From contig NZ_APKE01000007.1 of NCBI RefSeq assembly GCF_009835145.1, forward strand, positions 62,001 to 126,000: a DNA stretch of 64,000 nt, in the 5' to 3' direction. The translations under genes were made by a program, and so were the position numbers. Positions 25,345 to 33,793 of the stretch are shown piece by piece (position 1 is the stretch's first letter; the number at the start of each line of letters is the position of its first letter). The DNA is from Profundibacterium mesophilum KAUST100406-0324 (lineage in GTDB: Bacteria; Pseudomonadota; Alphaproteobacteria; Rhodobacterales; Rhodobacteraceae). The notes under the pieces were generated by a model that had not been told where the DNA came from, ran no database searches, and saw only the letters and a program-made list of their open reading frames with translations.

Positions 25345-26274
25345 TCACTGCGCGCCGCCGAAGCGGTTCAGCGGAAGCTTGAGGTAGTGGTTGCCGTCAT
25401 CCTCCGCCTGCGGGAGACGACCGCCGCGCAGGTTGATCTGCAACGCGGCGAGGATGCGGTCGGGCAGGGGCAGCGTTGCATCGCGCTCCTTGCGCCGTGC
25501 GATCCAGTCCTCCCGCCGGGTGCCGTCCTTCACATGGACGTTCCGGGCCTTGTGCTCCTGCACGCTTGCCTCCCAGCGGGGCTCCTTGCGGCTCTGCGTG
25601 CCGTAGTCGTGGCCGACGAAGAGGCGCGTCTCGCCGGGCAGGGCCAGGATGTCCTGGATGGACTGCCACAGCTCGGCTGTATCGCCGCCCGGAAAATCGG
25701 ACCGGGAGGTGCCGACATCGGGTTGCATCAGGGTGTCATGCACGAAGGCGGCATCGCCGCACCGGTAGGTGATCGAGCCGAGCGTATGGCCCGGCGAGAG
25801 CATCACGTCGATCTCGAGCGCACCAAGCTCGATGCGCTCGCCCTCCTTCAGGAGCCTGTCGAAGTCCCGGGCGGGATCGAAGACACCGTGCAGGTTGTAA
25901 AGATCGGCCCAGATGCCGGCGATCCGGGGCACCAGCGCGCCGATCGCGTTGGGCGCGCCGGTGCGGTCCTTGAGCTGGGCCGAGGCCATGACGTGATCGG
26001 CATGGGGATGCGTGTCGAGCACCCAGACGACCTCGAGCCCGTGTTCGCGCACCAGATCGAGTATGCGGTCCATGCTCTCGGTGGAGAGGCCGTAATTCTT
26101 GGGATCGAAATCCCAGGCCACGTCGATCAGCGCGGCTTTCCGCGTGCCGGGATCGGCGCAGACATACTGGATCGAGCCCGTCTCCGGCTCGTAGATGCCC
26201 CAGACATCGGGGCTGTTCGGGCCGGTGGAAGGGGAGTGGCGGATCACGGGCTTGTCCAGGGGGGAATCGCTCAT
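25345..26274 (-). CDS. Blh/ETHE1-type metallo-beta-lactamase-fold hydrolase
   Basis: 309 residues. The metal-binding motif THPHADH and the later SPGHTLGSITY and FVGHDYG histidines are in place. The N-terminal pattern VCADPGTRKAALIDVAWDFD followed by LEVVWVLDTHPHADH is that of Blh and ETHE1-like persulfide dioxygenases. Probably oxidises glutathione persulfide or a related low-molecular persulfide. The start ATG overlaps the stop of the upstream YeeE-type gene by four bases. It belongs to the BigR-type regulon; Blh in Agrobacterium and Xylella is controlled the same way. Confidence 0.9.
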   Translation of the reverse strand: MSDSPLDKPVIRHSPSTGPNSPDVWGIYEPETGSIQYVCADPGTRKAALIDVAWDFDPKNYGLSTESMDRILDLVREHGLEVVWVLDTHPHADHVMASAQLKDRTGAPNAIGALVPRIAGIWADLYNLHGVFDPARDFDRLLKEGERIELGALEIDVMLSPGHTLGSITYRCGDAAFVHDTLMQPDVGTSRSDFPGGDTAELWQSIQDILALPGETRLFVGHDYGTQSRKEPRWEASVQEHKARNVHVKDGTRREDWIARRKERDATLPLPDRILAALQINLRGGRLPQAEDDGNHYLKLPLNRFGGAQ

Positions 26275-26714
26275 TGGATCAATCCTTTCTTTCCCAGAAG
26301 TGCGAGATCGGGCGTATGGCGTGCAAGATACATGCCGCCCAGCATGAAGGGCACGAAGACGAGCGTGCCGCTCGCCGCGATCGGCAGCGCGGTCAGGGCG
26401 GGGCCGGGGCAGAAGCCGCCAAGACCCCAGCCGATGCCGAAGATCGCCGCTCCGGTCAGCAGGTTCGGGTCGAGGTCGGTGCGGGTGGGCAGGTGGAACG
26501 TGTCGCCGAAGAACGGTGCCCGGCGGCTGCGGGTGACCCAGGCAAGGCCGGGCGCGCTGACCGCGACGGCGCCGCCGATGACGAAGGCGAGGCTCGGATC
26601 CCAGCTTCCGAAGACATCGAGGAAGTTGAGCACCTTGGCCGGATCGGACATGCCCGAGATGATCAGCCCGAAACCGAAGATCAGCCCGCAGAGCAGGGCG
26701 AAGAGCTGTTTCAT
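26271..26714 (-). CDS. YeeE/YedE-type (DUF6691-like) membrane protein
   Basis: 147 residues and four predicted helices. The first is LFALLCGLIFGFGLIISGMSDPAKVLNFL, of which ISGMSDPAKV is a family signature. GWGLGGFCPGPALTAL carries the conserved Cys likely to contact a sulfur species. Paired half-size YeeE/YedE proteins are thought to import thiosulfate or sulfane sulfur. Three bases separate it from the upstream partner; it overlaps the hydrolase gene by four. Confidence 0.88.
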   Translation of the reverse strand: MKQLFALLCGLIFGFGLIISGMSDPAKVLNFLDVFGSWDPSLAFVIGGAVAVSAPGLAWVTRSRRAPFFGDTFHLPTRTDLDPNLLTGAAIFGIGWGLGGFCPGPALTALPIAASGTLVFVPFMLGGMYLARHTPDLALLGKKGLIQ

Positions 26715-26717
26715 GGA

Positions 26718-27152
26718 TTATCCTCCGATCAGGTGACGGGTGACCAGCACGGTCGCGAAGGCGCTGGCCATGAACGTGACCGTCGCCACGATGGAGCGTG
26801 CCGAGCCGCGCGAGATGCCGCAAACCCCGTGCCCGGAGGTGCAGCCATTGCCGAGGATCGCGCCGAAGCCCACCAGCAGTCCCGCGATCGCCATCAGGGG
26901 CAGGTTGCCCGGCACCCATTGCGTTGGCCACTCGCCGTTCAGCGCCAGCCAGATCGGCGCGGCGAGCAGCAGTCCGAGCACGAAGAAGATCGAAACGCCG
27001 CGCGCCTCGCCAGACGTGCCGCGCGCGAAGGCCCGCGAGGTCAGCCCGCTGATCCCGGCAATACGGCCATTCGTCGCCATCAGCAGAACGGCGGAGGCGC
27101 CGATCAGCATGCCGCCGGCAAGAGAAAGCCAGGGTGTGAATTCCGTGTCCAC
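26718..27152 (-). CDS. YeeE/YedE-family sulfur transport protein
   Basis: 144 residues with four or five helices. The signature GNGCTSGHGVCGISRGS contains the two conserved cysteines of YeeE/YedE proteins. First gene of the operon YeeE-type, DUF6691-type, Blh hydrolase, SulP. Its start faces bigR across 96 bases containing an AT-rich repeated element. A matched pair with the following gene, resembling the two halves of full-length YeeE. Confidence 0.9.
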   Translation of the reverse strand: MDTEFTPWLSLAGGMLIGASAVLLMATNGRIAGISGLTSRAFARGTSGEARGVSIFFVLGLLLAAPIWLALNGEWPTQWVPGNLPLMAIAGLLVGFGAILGNGCTSGHGVCGISRGSARSIVATVTFMASAFATVLVTRHLIGG

Positions 27153-27210
27153 GGGTGTATCTCCTTAACCATGTCCGCGATGCGACATCGCTTGAACCTT
27201 GTCTGGGGAT

Positions 27211-27234
27211 TCATATATGGTGCTAATCATATAT
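27211..27234. promoter_or_regulatory. AT-rich repeated element, candidate BigR/SqrR operator
   Basis: TCATATAT occurs at 27211-27218 and 27227-27234, 16 bases apart, with extra partial symmetry (ATTC on the left, ATTCAAT on the right). Such AT-rich sequence is exceptional in this GC-rich window. It lies between the divergent sulfur operon and bigR, 14 bases before the bigR start, where an ArsR-type repressor would block both promoters. Confidence 0.6.
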
Positions 27235-27248
27235 TCAATGGCGATGAT

Positions 27249-27638
27249 ATGAATGCTACCGAAGGTTTTCTCGAGGGCGACATCAAGGCGGCCGCCGAGC
27301 TGATGGGGATGCTGGCCTCCGAGGCGCGGTTGCAGATCCTGTGCCGGCTGCTGGATGGCGAGCGCTCGGTGAACGATCTGGCGCGGGCCTGCGGCCTGTC
27401 GCAGCCGTCGATGTCGCAGCAGCTCAAGCGGCTGAAGGAGGCGGGGCTGGTCGTGGGGCGCCGCGACGGGCAGACGATCTTCTACTCGGTGCAGAGCGAC
27501 GCGGTCGCGGCGGTGCTCGCGACGCTGCACGACCTTTATTGCAGCAGGCCCGAAAGCGCCGCGAGCCCGGCGCGCGGCGCCGGCATCCAGGCCGCGCCGG
27601 ACAGGGGCGCGCAGGCGGGCGAGGGCGCCAAGACCTGA
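27249..27638 (+). CDS. bigR: ArsR-family persulfide-responsive repressor (BigR/SqrR type)
   Basis: 129 residues. Winged-helix domain with LASEARLQILCRLLDGERS, the recognition helix LSQPSMSQQLKRLKEAGLV and wing RRDGQTIFYSV. Cys32 (ILC) and Cys98 (LYC) are 66 residues apart, exactly the spacing of the redox pair of SqrR (Cys41/Cys107) and BigR. A disulfide or tetrasulfide should therefore release DNA in response to persulfides. The start is taken at MNATEG, since upstream in-frame codons run through the AT-rich operator. Divergent from the operon it should repress. Confidence 0.9.
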   Translation: MNATEGFLEGDIKAAAELMGMLASEARLQILCRLLDGERSVNDLARACGLSQPSMSQQLKRLKEAGLVVGRRDGQTIFYSVQSDAVAAVLATLHDLYCSRPESAASPARGAGIQAAPDRGAQAGEGAKT

Positions 27639-27697
27639 CGTCCGGGTGTCTGGCCGGGCACGGGTCGGGCGCGGGGGAAGGCGGGGGAGCGCGGGGT

Positions 27698-28441
27698 TCA
27701 GCCGCCGGGCGGCGTCTCCAGCGCCTTCGCGCCCGTCGCGTCGAGGACCATCTGCTGCACCGTGGCGATATAGGTCTCGATCGTCACGCCGCGCCGACGG
27801 TACTTGGCGCGCTTGACATACCATTCCTGCAGGAGGGGCTTGATCAGGGCGGGCATCAGCGGCGATGTCGATCCTGCGAAAGCGCCCGATGCGATCCCGC
27901 GCGCGATCACATTCGCGAAGTAACTCTCGGTCAGTGCCTCGCTGTCGATCGCGGCGCGGCGCTCGGCGAGCGGGAAGTTCTTGGCTTCCATGTAGGAGAA
28001 GGTGAACCAGGGCAGCATCTGTTCGGTCAGCCTGACATGCGTGTCGATCAGCCAGAGCAGGTGGGCCCTGGGATCGGCTTCGACCTCGGGTGGCGGGTCG
28101 GCAAGCGCCCCCTCCACCGCGCCGGACACCCCGCTCAGGATCATCTTGAGCAGCGTCGTCTTGCTGTCGAAATACTGGTAGAGGCCGCCCATGCTGATCC
28201 CGGAAGCGCGGGACAGATCGCGCAGGCTCATCGCCTGGAAACCCTTGCCGTTCGACAGCTCGAGCGCCGATGTCAGGATCAACTCCAGCTTGCGCAGCGC
28301 CACGTCCGGCTTCTGGATGGCGATCTTCTCGCGATTGCTGTCGAGTACGGAGCGGCACAGATCGGACAGGCTCGGCATCGCGATCCCGGTGCCGGTCGCG
28401 GCGGTCTGCGTGGCGGCGCGGGTCATGGGGGATGGGCTCAT
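27698..28441 (-). CDS. TetR-family regulator of the 4-hydroxy-acid-type operon
   Basis: 247 residues from an ATG with AGGAG eight bases upstream. After about 50 residues of extension comes the helix-turn-helix: LELILTSALELSNGKGF, SLRDLSRASGISMGGLYQYF and DSKTTLLKMIL. The C-terminal ligand domain is all helical and unassigned. Divergent from the SDR gene over 133 bases containing a perfect palindrome, so it most likely represses the acyl-CoA operon and responds to one of its substrates or CoA esters. Confidence 0.9.
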   Translation of the reverse strand: MSPSPMTRAATQTAATGTGIAMPSLSDLCRSVLDSNREKIAIQKPDVALRKLELILTSALELSNGKGFQAMSLRDLSRASGISMGGLYQYFDSKTTLLKMILSGVSGAVEGALADPPPEVEADPRAHLLWLIDTHVRLTEQMLPWFTFSYMEAKNFPLAERRAAIDSEALTESYFANVIARGIASGAFAGSTSPLMPALIKPLLQEWYVKRAKYRRRGVTIETYIATVQQMVLDATGAKALETPPGG

Positions 28442-28541
28442 GATCGGGTTCTCCTGCCGGTGCGGGCCATGCTCGGCGATCATCTTCCGGTGGCGCAACA
28501 CAAGACTTGCCAGCGACGTAACGTTCGTGCAACTGATAAAG

Positions 28542-28555
28542 CGAGCGTTCGCTCG
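28542..28555. promoter_or_regulatory. Palindrome CGAGCG-TT-CGCTCG, candidate TetR operator
   Basis: A perfect six-base inverted repeat around a two-base centre, 20 bases upstream of the SDR start and inside the tetR/SDR divergent region. This form (GCGAGCGTTCGCT-like) is common in operators of TetR proteins that regulate fatty-acid or acyl-CoA genes. Confidence 0.6.
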
Positions 28556-28574
28556 GAAACGGGGAGGAAAGCCA

Positions 28575-29357
28575 ATGACAGCAGGTGCCAGTGATCCCGC
28601 GACAGGGCGGTTGAGCTTCGATCTGAGTGGCCGCAGGGCGCTTGTCACGGGAGCGTCCTCCGGGCTCGGCATCCATTTCGCCGGGGTCCTCGCCGCGCAT
28701 GGCGCCGCCGTCACGCTGGCCGCGCGGCGCCACGAGAAGGCCGCCGCCCTCGCAAGCGAGATCACCGGATCGGGCGGCCGCGCCGATGCCTGCGCGCTCG
28801 ATGTTCGCGATCCCGACTCGGTCCGCGACGCCTTCGAGGGCGCGCCCTATGACATCGTGATCAACAATGCCGGCATCGCTGCCGACGGGCCGGCGCTCGA
28901 CACCGCGGAGCAGGACTGGCAGGCGGTTCTCGATACCGATCTGGGCGGCGTCTTTCGCGTCTCGCAGGCCGCCGCGCGCAGTCTGAAGGCCGCCGGGACG
29001 CCCGGAAGCATCGTCAACATCGCCTCGATCACCGGGCACCGCGTCGCCGGCGGGCTCGCGGCCTACGCGGCCGCCAAGGCCGGGGTGATCCAGCTGACCC
29101 GCGCGCTCGCCCTGGAATGGGCGCGCCACCGCATCAGGGTCAACGCGATCTGCCCGGGATATATCGCGACGGAGATCAACAGGGACTTTTTCGAGGGCGA
29201 GGCCGGTCAGGCATTGATCCGGCGCATTCCAATGCGCAGGCTCGGCCGGATGGAGGAGCTCGACGCGCCGCTTCTGATGCTGGCTTCCGATCACGGCAGC
29301 TTCATCACCGGCTCGGATATCGTGGTCGATGGCGGCCACCTCGTGACATCACTCTAA
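28575..29357 (+). CDS. SDR-family oxidoreductase, LvaD/FabG-like
   Basis: 260 residues. Nucleotide motif TGASSGLG; NNAG; catalytic Ser in IVNIASITGH (about 151), Tyr164 and Lys168 in YAAAK; C-terminal GSDIVVDGG. The start follows GGGGAGGAAA. First gene of the operon. Classical SDRs of this type oxidise or reduce hydroxy/keto groups. Next to ACAD10/11-type genes it is placed to interconvert a 4-oxo and 4-hydroxy acyl group, as proposed for LvaD in levulinate breakdown. The substrate is inferred. Confidence 0.88.
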   Translation: MTAGASDPATGRLSFDLSGRRALVTGASSGLGIHFAGVLAAHGAAVTLAARRHEKAAALASEITGSGGRADACALDVRDPDSVRDAFEGAPYDIVINNAGIAADGPALDTAEQDWQAVLDTDLGGVFRVSQAAARSLKAAGTPGSIVNIASITGHRVAGGLAAYAAAKAGVIQLTRALALEWARHRIRVNAICPGYIATEINRDFFEGEAGQALIRRIPMRRLGRMEELDAPLLMLASDHGSFITGSDIVVDGGHLVTSL

Positions 29358-29372
29358 GGGAAGGGAACGGCG

Positions 29373-30581
29373 ATGGATTTCAGGATATCTCCGAAAATCG
29401 AGGAGACGCGGGCGGCCATCGCGCGCTTCGTGGAGGAGGAGATCATCCCGCTCGAGGCGGATCGCGGGGCCTATGACGCGCATGGCAACATCAACAAGGC
29501 CCATCTCGAGCCCCTGCGCCGCAAGGCCAAGGAGGCCGGCCTGTGGTGCCTGCAGCTGTCGCGCGAAACCGGCGGCGGCGGGCTCGACAAGGTCGGGATG
29601 GCGGTCTGCTACGAGGAGATGAACCGCTCGATCTTCGGCCCGGTCGTGTTCAACTCGGCCGCGCCCGATGACGGCAACATGATGGTGCTCGAGAAGGCTG
29701 CGACGCCGGAGCAGAAGACCCGCTGGCTCGACCCGATCGTCTCGGGCGAGGTCAGCTCGGCCTTCGCGATGACCGAGCCCGCGCCCGGCTCGGGCTCCGA
29801 TCCCTCGATGACGATGACGACCGCCGAGCGCCGGGGCGACAAATACGTGATCAACGGACGCAAGTGGTTCATTACCGGCGCCGAGAGCGCACAGCATTTC
29901 ATCGTGATGGCCAAGACCTCCGACGATCCGCGCCGGGGCCTCACGGCCTTTCTCTTCGACGCCGATCAGCCCGGCTGGAAGATCGAGCGGCGCATTCCGA
30001 TCATGGGCCCCGAGGAGCATGGCGGGCATTGCGAGCTGAGCTTCGACGGGCTGGAGGTCGATGCTTCCAACGTGCTGCTGGGCGAGGGGCTGGGGCTGAA
30101 GCTCACGCAGATGCGGCTCGGGCCGGCGCGGCTGACCCATTGCATGCGCTGGCTCGGCCTGTCGAAACGGTCCGTCGAGATCGCGCAGGCCTATGCCGCC
30201 GAGCGCGAGGGCTTCGGCGTGCGGCTCGCCGAGCGCGAGACGATCCGCCAGATGCTCGGCGACCTGGCGATGCAGATCGAGGTCGGCCGCCTGCTGGTGA
30301 TGAAGGCCGCATGGGCGCTCGATCAGGGCAGCTTCGCGCGCAAGGAGGTCTCCATGGCGAAGGTCCACGTGGCCAACCTGCTGCACAAGGCCGCCGATAC
30401 CGGCATCCAGATCAACGGCGCGCGCGGCTATTCGACCGACACGCCGCTCGAATGGATCTACCGCTATGCCCGGCAGGCCCGGCTGGTGGACGGCGCCGAC
30501 GAGGTGCACAAGATGGTGCTCGAGCAGCATCTCACCAAGGAGGACCGCGGGTTCTGGAGCTGGGACGTGATGGCGGAGTGA
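29373..30581 (+). CDS. ACAD10/11-type acyl-CoA dehydrogenase (LvaC-like)
   Basis: 402 residues of acyl-CoA dehydrogenase fold. Several signatures are those of ACAD10/11: FNSAAPDDGNMMVLEK, FAMTEPAPGSGSDPS, HGGHCELSFDG, and RLGPARLTHCMRWLGL. At the place of the usual catalytic Glu (YEG in medium-chain enzymes) it has VDGADEVHK, an Asp, as in the LADGPDEVH of ACAD11. In that family the enzyme removes phosphate from a 4-phosphoacyl-CoA to give a 2-enoyl-CoA, in place of simple dehydrogenation. The kinase is encoded two genes downstream. FAD-dependent; cytoplasmic. Confidence 0.9.
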   Translation: MDFRISPKIEETRAAIARFVEEEIIPLEADRGAYDAHGNINKAHLEPLRRKAKEAGLWCLQLSRETGGGGLDKVGMAVCYEEMNRSIFGPVVFNSAAPDDGNMMVLEKAATPEQKTRWLDPIVSGEVSSAFAMTEPAPGSGSDPSMTMTTAERRGDKYVINGRKWFITGAESAQHFIVMAKTSDDPRRGLTAFLFDADQPGWKIERRIPIMGPEEHGGHCELSFDGLEVDASNVLLGEGLGLKLTQMRLGPARLTHCMRWLGLSKRSVEIAQAYAAEREGFGVRLAERETIRQMLGDLAMQIEVGRLLVMKAAWALDQGSFARKEVSMAKVHVANLLHKAADTGIQINGARGYSTDTPLEWIYRYARQARLVDGADEVHKMVLEQHLTKEDRGFWSWDVMAE

Positions 30582-30657
30582 TCCGCTCTCATGCGGCCGT
30601 GCCGGGGAGGGTGCGGCCGCATGGCAGACATTTGATCCAAGGCAGAGGAGGTGCCGC

Positions 30658-32229
30658 ATGTTCGATGATCCGCATCTAGCGCCGCGCGCCGCGAATTTCC
30701 GGCCGCTCACACCGATCGATTTCCTGACCCGCAGCCTCGAGCAGCACCCCGACCGCCCCGCCGTCGCGTGGCGCGAACATCGCTGGAGCTATGCCGAGTT
30801 CGGCGCCATCGTCGCGCGCATGGCCGGCTGGCTGCGCGACCAGGGCATCGGCCCCGGCGATGTCGTCTCGGTGATGCTGAGCAACCGTCCCGAGATGCTG
30901 GCCGCCCATTTCGCGGCTCCCGCCATCGGCGCGGTGCTCAACACGCTCAACACCCGTCTCGCGCCCGACGATCTGCATTACATCGTCACCCATGCCGGCG
31001 CGCGCATCGTGCTGTGCGAGCCGGGCGCGGCCGGTGCGCTCGATGGCTCCGGCATCGCCGGCGCGGAGCTTTGCCGCGAGCCGGGCGCGGGAGAGGGGCT
31101 CGATTTCTTCTCGGGTCCGGTGCCGCCGCTCGATATCCGGATGCCCGCCTCCGAGACGCAGGCGATCGCGTTGAATTACACGTCGGGAACGACCGGGCGG
31201 CCGAAGGGGGTGGTGCTTACCCACAGGGGCGCGACGATGAACGCGCTGGGCAACGTGCTGGCGCTGGGGCTGACGCGCATCAGCAGTTACCTGTGGACGC
31301 TGCCGATGTTCCACTGCAACGGCTGGTGCCACACTTGGGCGGTGACGGCGGCGGGCGGCATGCATGTCTGCCTCGACAAGGTCGAGCCGGCACCGATCCT
31401 CGATCTCATCGCGCGCCACGAAGTCAGCCACATGTGCTGTGCGCCGGTCGTCCTTTACATGATCCTCGATCATGGTGGTCCGGCCGCCGCGCATCCGGTG
31501 CTCGTGGTCACGGGCGGGGCGGCGCCCACGCCGACCCTGCTGGAGGGCATGGAAGCGCGCGGCTTCGAGTTGATCCACGCCTACGGGATGACCGAATGCT
31601 ACGGCCCCTCCACCTTCAACGATCCGGGCCCCGCGGCGCCCGGCAGCGTCGAGGAGCGGGCGGCGGGCCTGTCGCGCCAGGGCCTGCGTCACCTGACGGT
31701 CGGCGGCGTGCGCGTCGTCGGCGAGGATGGCCGGGACGTTCCGGCAGACGGCGAGAGCATCGGCGAGATCACGATGAGCGGCAACACGGTCATGGCGGGC
31801 TACTACCGCGATCCCGAGGCCAGCGAGGCGGTGTTCTCGGGTGGTGCGCTGCATAGCGGCGATCTCGCGGTGATGCATGCCGATGGCCAGATCGAGATCC
31901 GCGACAGGATGAAGGACGTGATCATCTCCGGCGGCGAGAACATCTCCAGCCTCGAGGTCGAGACGGTGCTGCACCGCCATCCGGAGGTGTTGCTGGCCGC
32001 GGTGGTGGCCGCGCCCGATCCCAAATGGGGCGAGACCCCCTGTGCCTTCGTCGAGATCCGGTCCGGCAGCGCGCTGGACGCGACGGGGCTCGAGGCGTTC
32101 TGCAAGGAGCATCTGACCGGCTTCAAGCGCCCGCGCCGTTTCGTCTTCGGGGTGCTGCCGCGCACCGCGACGGGCAAGATTCAGAAATTCGCGCTGCGCC
32201 AGCGTGCAAGGGACGAGGCTTCTTCATGA
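30658..32229 (+). CDS. Acyl-CoA synthetase (AMP-forming, LvaE-like)
   Basis: 523 residues of the ANL superfamily. P-loop-like YTSGTTGRPKGVVLTHRG near residue 173; LIHAYGMTECYGPST; the hinge region IRDRMKDVIISGGENISSLE; and the C-terminal catalytic Lys in RTATGKIQKFAL. It activates a carboxylic acid to its CoA thioester with ATP. Lying between the ACAD10/11-type dehydrogenase and kinase genes, it probably activates the imported hydroxy or keto acid. The kinase gene overlaps its stop by four bases. Confidence 0.92.
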   Translation: MFDDPHLAPRAANFRPLTPIDFLTRSLEQHPDRPAVAWREHRWSYAEFGAIVARMAGWLRDQGIGPGDVVSVMLSNRPEMLAAHFAAPAIGAVLNTLNTRLAPDDLHYIVTHAGARIVLCEPGAAGALDGSGIAGAELCREPGAGEGLDFFSGPVPPLDIRMPASETQAIALNYTSGTTGRPKGVVLTHRGATMNALGNVLALGLTRISSYLWTLPMFHCNGWCHTWAVTAAGGMHVCLDKVEPAPILDLIARHEVSHMCCAPVVLYMILDHGGPAAAHPVLVVTGGAAPTPTLLEGMEARGFELIHAYGMTECYGPSTFNDPGPAAPGSVEERAAGLSRQGLRHLTVGGVRVVGEDGRDVPADGESIGEITMSGNTVMAGYYRDPEASEAVFSGGALHSGDLAVMHADGQIEIRDRMKDVIISGGENISSLEVETVLHRHPEVLLAAVVAAPDPKWGETPCAFVEIRSGSALDATGLEAFCKEHLTGFKRPRRFVFGVLPRTATGKIQKFALRQRARDEASS

Positions 32230-33260
32230 GTTCTCTCGACGAAACCGCGCTGCGCGCCTGGCTGGAGCGCCATTTCCCGCAAGGCGGCCCGGACATGGCG
32301 GCGACGCCGATCGACGGCGGGCAGTCCAACCCGACCTATTTCCTCGACTGGGGCGAGATGCGGATGGTCCTGCGGCGCAAGCCGCTCGGCCCGATCCTGC
32401 CCGGCGCCCATGCGGTCGAGCGCGAATACAGGGTCATGGACGCCCTCGCCGGGACCGCGCTTCCGGTCCCCCGGATGCTGCGCCTCGAGGAGGAGCCTTC
32501 GGTCCTCGGCGCGCCCTTCTACGTGATGGAGCGGCTCGAGGGCCGCGTCTTCTCCGATTGCGCCCTGCCGGGTCTGGACCCCGATGAGCGCCGCGGGATG
32601 TATCTGTCGATGGCCCGCACGCTCGCCGCGCTGCACGCGCTGCGCCCCGACGAGATCGGCCTTGGCGATTACGGCCGCCCGGGCAACTATTTCGAGCGCC
32701 AGATCGGGCGCTGGAGCAAGCAATACCGCCAGAGCGAGGGGCCGCGTATCGCCGCGCTCGACACACTTGCCGAATGGCTGCCGGCGAACATGCCGCCCGA
32801 TGACGGCGCCAGCGCCATCGCGCACGGGGATTTCCGCCTCGGCAACATGATGTTCCACCCGACCGAGCCGCGGGTCATCGCGGTGCTCGACTGGGAACTC
32901 TCGACCCTGGGCCACCCGCTCGCGGATCTGGGGTTCTGCGTGATGCCGTGGCAGACGCTCCCCGAGGAATATGGCGGCATCCTGGGCCTTGACCGCGAGG
33001 CCCTCGGGATCCCGTCCAAGGAGGAGTTCGTCGCCGAATACTACGCCCATGCGCGGCCGACCCCGCCGCTCGGCGCGTTCCACGAGGCCTTCGCGCTCTT
33101 CCGCTTCGCCGTGATCTTCGTGGGCATCGCGGACCGGGCACGGGCCGGCAACGCGGCATCGAGCGAGGCCGAGGAGCTGGGTCCGCTCGCCGAGCGCTTT
33201 GCCCGGCGCGCCCTCGAGGCGGCGGGCCTCGCGCCGCGTCCTCAAGGAGAAGCCTCATGA
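32226..33260 (+). CDS. ACAD10/11-type phosphotransferase, probable 4-hydroxyacyl-CoA kinase (LvaA-like)
   Basis: 344 residues of the APH/choline-kinase fold. GGQSNPTYFLDWG, MVLRRKPLGPILPGAHAVER, FYVMERLEGRVFSD, GRWSKQYRQS, AHGDFRLGNMMFHP (catalytic Asp) and AVLDWELSTLGHPLADL (metal-binding Asp) track the N-terminal kinase domain of ACAD11 motif for motif. That domain phosphorylates the 4-hydroxyl of a 4-hydroxyacyl-CoA. Here kinase and dehydrogenase are separate genes of one operon. No LvaB-like small partner gene is seen. Coupled to both neighbours by four-base overlaps. Confidence 0.88.
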   Translation: MSSLDETALRAWLERHFPQGGPDMAATPIDGGQSNPTYFLDWGEMRMVLRRKPLGPILPGAHAVEREYRVMDALAGTALPVPRMLRLEEEPSVLGAPFYVMERLEGRVFSDCALPGLDPDERRGMYLSMARTLAALHALRPDEIGLGDYGRPGNYFERQIGRWSKQYRQSEGPRIAALDTLAEWLPANMPPDDGASAIAHGDFRLGNMMFHPTEPRVIAVLDWELSTLGHPLADLGFCVMPWQTLPEEYGGILGLDREALGIPSKEEFVAEYYAHARPTPPLGAFHEAFALFRFAVIFVGIADRARAGNAASSEAEELGPLAERFARRALEAAGLAPRPQGEAS

Positions 33261-33790
33261 AATTCCTCAACATGATCGAGCGGTTCAACATCGCCGTCGG
33301 CAAGGCGGTCAGCTTCCTGATCTGGGCCGGCATCGTGGTGCTCTGCTACGAGGTGGTGGCGCGCTACGTCTTCAACGCGCCGACGATCTGGGCGCATGGC
33401 TACACGCAGCGCATCTTCGGCGCCTATTTCGTGATGATCGGCGCCTATACCCTGGTGCGCGGCAGCCATGTCAGGGTCGATCTTCTGACCAAGACGCGCT
33501 GGCCGCGCTTCAATGCCTGCCTCGATCTTCTGAACTGCATCTTCCTGCTGATCTGGGGCGGCGTCCTGATCTGGGAGGGGTGGTGGTTCTTCGAGGATGC
33601 CTGGGCCTTCGGCGAGCTCGACGACAGCGTGCTGCGTCACCCGATGTGGCCGATCAAGCTGTCGCTCTTCGCCGGCGCGCTGCTCATCACCGCGCAGGGC
33701 CTCGTCGAGGCGGCGCGCTCAATCATCCTGATCATCAATCCCAATGCCGATGTCGGGCGTGCCACGCCGGACCTGCTGGGAGGAGCATAG
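33257..33790 (+). CDS. TRAP transporter small permease (DctQ type)
   Basis: 177 residues with four predicted helices. EVVARYVFNAPTIWAHGYTQRIFGAYFVM is the conserved second-helix region, with RGSHVRVDLL following. It starts inside the stop of the kinase gene (ATGA). It pairs with the large permease and the binding protein that follow to import an organic acid using a sodium gradient. The placement makes this the uptake system of the acyl-CoA pathway. Confidence 0.92.
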   Translation: MKFLNMIERFNIAVGKAVSFLIWAGIVVLCYEVVARYVFNAPTIWAHGYTQRIFGAYFVMIGAYTLVRGSHVRVDLLTKTRWPRFNACLDLLNCIFLLIWGGVLIWEGWWFFEDAWAFGELDDSVLRHPMWPIKLSLFAGALLITAQGLVEAARSIILIINPNADVGRATPDLLGGA

Positions 33791-33793
33791 ACA

